NCBI GenBank assembly: GCA_902478365.1
Contig: CABSKX010000030.1
Span: forward strand, 1 to 26,969
Direction: 5' to 3'
From: an uncultured Collinsella sp.
GTDB taxonomy: Bacteria > Actinomycetota > Coriobacteriia > Coriobacteriales > Coriobacteriaceae
DNA: 26,969 bases
A program made the position numbers and the translations under genes. How positions within the stretch are numbered: position 1 is the stretch's first letter; every line of letters starts with the position of its first letter. Shown piece after piece: positions 25,289 through 26,969 of this stretch. The notes beneath the pieces were generated by a model. The model was not told where the DNA came from, ran no database searches, and saw nothing but the letters and a program-made list of their open reading frames with translations.

Positions 25289-25654
25289 ATGAGCGTCTGC
25301 GTTGATGAAACGAAGCCCGACACCGAGGCCACTGAGCCAATCGTCCCCACCACCTGCTCGCCCGAGGACCTTCCCGACGAGGAACTTCTCTACGACCTCG
25401 CCGACCTGTTCAAGGTCTTCAGCGACACCACGCGCATCAAGATTCTCTATGCCCTCATGGGCCGCGAGCTCTGCGTGGCCGAAATCGCCGAGGCAACCGA
25501 AACCTCGCAGTCGGCAGTATCGCACCAGCTGCGCACGCTTAAGCAGTCGCACCTGGTCAAGTTCCGCCGCAACGGCCGCAACATCCTCTACTCGCTTGCC
25601 GACGATCATGTCTACACCATGCTCAACCAGGGCATGAGCCATATCTGCGAATAG
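25289..25654 (+). CDS. ArsR/SmtB-family metal-sensing repressor
   Basis: 121 residues. The winged helix is shown by ELCVAEIAEATETSQSAVSHQLRTLKQSHLV (helix-turn-helix) and FRRNGRNILYSLAD (wing). The C-terminal helix has the full alpha-5 zinc set DxHx10HxxE: D105, H107, H118, E121, as in SmtB, CzrA and ZiaR. The alpha-3 site has a single cysteine (C62), unlike the ELCVC of CadC. Extra N-terminal cysteines are C4 and C23. It probably releases DNA on binding Zn(II), and perhaps Co(II). It is autoregulated through the operator at 25215-25275. It is the first gene of the cluster with the HMA chaperone and P-type ATPase. Confidence 0.93.
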   Translation: MSVCVDETKPDTEATEPIVPTTCSPEDLPDEELLYDLADLFKVFSDTTRIKILYALMGRELCVAEIAEATETSQSAVSHQLRTLKQSHLVKFRRNGRNILYSLADDHVYTMLNQGMSHICE

Positions 25655-25717
25655 CAACCAGCCACGGTACCAACGCGGCCAGCACCCAGGTCGCAAACAC
25701 AGGGAAAGGAACCCACC

Positions 25718-25936
25718 ATGAAAAAGCAGTTTAAGCTCGACGAGATCGACTGCGCCAACTGTGCGCGCGAGCTTCAGGACGAGCTGGCCAAACTCGAGGG
25801 CGTCAAATCCGTGTCCGTCAACTTTATGACCCAGAAATTGACGCTCGAGGCCGATGACGCCGAGTTCGACGAAGTGCTCAACCGCGTTGTAGAGTTTACC
25901 GCCGACGCCGAGCCGGACTGCGAGATTATTCTCTAG
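25718..25936 (+). CDS. Stand-alone HMA-domain metal-binding protein
   Basis: 72 residues forming one heavy-metal-associated (ferredoxin-like) domain. The metal site is DCANC (C12, C15), where copper chaperones usually have MxCxxC; here the residues before the first cysteine are Ile-Asp, which resembles ZntA/CadA-type domains. The end is acidic (DAEPDCEIIL) with a third cysteine. AAGGAACCCACC precedes ATG 25718. It probably supplies or senses zinc or cadmium for the ATPase encoded next, which lacks its own HMA domain. Confidence 0.9.
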   Translation: MKKQFKLDEIDCANCARELQDELAKLEGVKSVSVNFMTQKLTLEADDAEFDEVLNRVVEFTADAEPDCEIIL

Positions 25937-25957
25937 CCCAGGCTTACGCCAACCTGC

Positions 25958-25983
25958 AAGGCCGCGCTTGCCGCGGCCTTTGC
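25958..25983 (+). terminator. Possible attenuator hairpin between the HMA gene and the ATPase gene
   Basis: AAGGCCGCG (25958-25966) pairs perfectly with CGCGGCCTT (25972-25980) around CTTGC. Only TTTG follows, so it may be a weak terminator or a processing/stability hairpin that separates expression of the ATPase from the upstream genes. Confidence 0.45.
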
Positions 25984-25992
25984 TCGCGAAAT

Positions 25993-26015
25993 TATATGAG
26001 CGAGTGTTCATACAT
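25993..26015 (+). promoter_or_regulatory. Second ArsR-type operator, upstream of the ATPase gene
   Basis: TTATATGAGCG, AG and TGTTCATAC resemble the right arm of the operator at 25253-25275 at about 20 of 23 positions. It lies 21 bases before the ATPase start and just after a hairpin, which suggests that the ATPase has its own ArsR-controlled promoter. No clear -35/-10 pair was found. Confidence 0.65.
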
Positions 26016-26036
26016 TCAATTGGGAGGATACGAGTC

Positions 26037-26969
26037 ATGGCCACTGCCGACCCCAAAAAGAAAAAGAAGAAGCGCAAGAAAAAAGAGTCACTCGAGCATA
26101 AGCGCAACCGCATCCTGGTAGCGCTGGGCATTTTTGCCGTGGTGTACGCCCTCGATGAGCTTGGCACCCTCGCCGCCGCGTTCGGCACCCCGGGCGACAT
26201 CTACGCCAGCTTTGTGCTGTTCCTCGTGCCGTTTTTGATTGCCGGCTACGACGTACTGCAAAAGGCATTCAATAACATCCGCCGCGGCAAGGCCTTCGAC
26301 GAGAGCTTCCTCATGGCCGTCGCGACCATCGGCGCGTTTGCCATGGTGCTCTTCCCCGATACCGACCCGCACATGGCCGAAGGCGCTGCCGTCATGCTGT
26401 TCTACCAGGTCGGCGAGCTGTTCCAGGCATACGCCGTGGGCAAGAGCCGCAAGTCGATCAGCGCCATGATGGACATCGCGCCCGACTACGCTAACGTCGA
26501 GCAAGCCGACGGCACGCTCGAACAGGTCTTTCCCGATGACATCGCCGTCGGCACCGTGATTGTGGTCAAGCCCGGCGAGCGCGTGCCTATCGACGGCGTC
26601 ATCGTCGAGGGCGAAACCCAGCTCGACACCGCCGCGCTCACGGGCGAGTCAGTCCCCCGCCCCGCCAAGTCCGGCGACGATATCATCAGTGGCTGTATCA
26701 ACATGACGGGCCTCATCCGCGTGCGCACCACCAAGCCCTTTGGCGAGTCCACTGTCGCACGCGTCCTGGAGCTCGTGGAGAATGCCAGCGAAAAGAAGGC
26801 GCGCACCGAGAACTTCATCACGCGCTTTGCCCGCGTCTACACCCCCGCCGTCACCGGCGCTGCCGCGGCACTCGCACTCGGCGGCGGCCTGGTCACCGGC
26901 GCTTGGTCCGACTGGATTCTGCGCGGCCTGACCTTCCTGGTCGTCAGCTGCCCGTGCGCCCTTGTAATC
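26037..26969 (+). CDS. P1B-type heavy-metal-translocating ATPase (Zn/Cd type), N-terminal part; cut by window end
   Basis: 311 residues visible and open at the right end. ATG 26037 has GGGAGG about nine bases upstream. The N terminus is a lysine-rich tail (KKKKKKRKKKES) without an HMA domain. Transmembrane helices begin at about 26, an actuator domain carries LTGESVP (T202-S205), and CPC (305-307) in SCPCALVI is the ion-binding motif of zinc, cadmium or copper pumps. The phosphorylation (DKTGT) and ATP-binding domains lie outside the window. With the DxHx10HxxE ArsR repressor, a zinc/cadmium efflux role is most likely. The separate HMA protein upstream may replace the missing metal-binding domain. 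Confidence 0.92.
   Translation, partial: MATADPKKKKKKRKKKESLEHKRNRILVALGIFAVVYALDELGTLAAAFGTPGDIYASFVLFLVPFLIAGYDVLQKAFNNIRRGKAFDESFLMAVATIGAFAMVLFPDTDPHMAEGAAVMLFYQVGELFQAYAVGKSRKSISAMMDIAPDYANVEQADGTLEQVFPDDIAVGTVIVVKPGERVPIDGVIVEGETQLDTAALTGESVPRPAKSGDDIISGCINMTGLIRVRTTKPFGESTVARVLELVENASEKKARTENFITRFARVYTPAVTGAAAALALGGGLVTGAWSDWILRGLTFLVVSCPCALVI

Overview
The window looks like chromosomal DNA of a Coriobacteriia member, most likely Collinsella or a close relative. I infer this from the high-GC codon use of the housekeeping genes, the short ACT-domain SerA next to SerC, and a lineage-typical family of hypothetical proteins (two copies here). No rRNA, tRNA, CRISPR array or transposase gene was seen.

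Left third (1-11214, all minus strand): most of a type 1 BREX phage-defence locus. Read in the direction of transcription (right to left) it runs brxA, brxB, brxC, pglX, an HTH gene, a detached pglX C-terminal part, a composite regulator-like protein, a 32-codon ORF, and the ribosome binding site and start codon of the next gene at the window edge. By BREX gene order that next gene should be pglZ, followed by brxL, both outside the window. Two things are unusual. PglX is broken into an 844-residue methyltransferase/recognition part and a 322-residue C-terminal part, with an unrelated HTH gene between them. Between pglX and the expected pglZ sits a protein with two OmpR-type winged helices joined to a segment resembling the PglZ N terminus. 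A perfect 9-bp inverted repeat lies just upstream of brxA and could be the operator for the locus.

Middle (11215-20790): a 395-bp divergent intergenic region, then serC-serA (serine biosynthesis), a strong terminator, a 175-bp element with 42-bp imperfect inverted ends that looks like a MITE, a minus-strand gene of a PD-(D/E)XK-like Coriobacteriia family, an M20 peptidase, a short DUF1015 protein, two tandem histidine phosphatases, a nitroreductase, a DUF308 membrane protein and a YaiI/YqxD (DUF188) protein.

Right part (20791-26969): a 10-TM heavy-metal exporter with a His-rich loop, a DnaQ-fold exonuclease, and a second PD-(D/E)XK-like gene. This second gene is bracketed by four copies of a ~29-bp motif, arranged as one inverted pair on each side. 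Last comes a metal-resistance cluster: an ArsR/SmtB repressor with an intact alpha-5 zinc site, a stand-alone CxxC metallochaperone and a P1B-type ATPase cut by the window end. The cluster is preceded by a consensus sigma-70 promoter embedded in a perfect 23-bp inverted repeat, and a second copy of the half-operator precedes the ATPase.

All functional calls come from reading motifs and family resemblance by eye; no database search was run.
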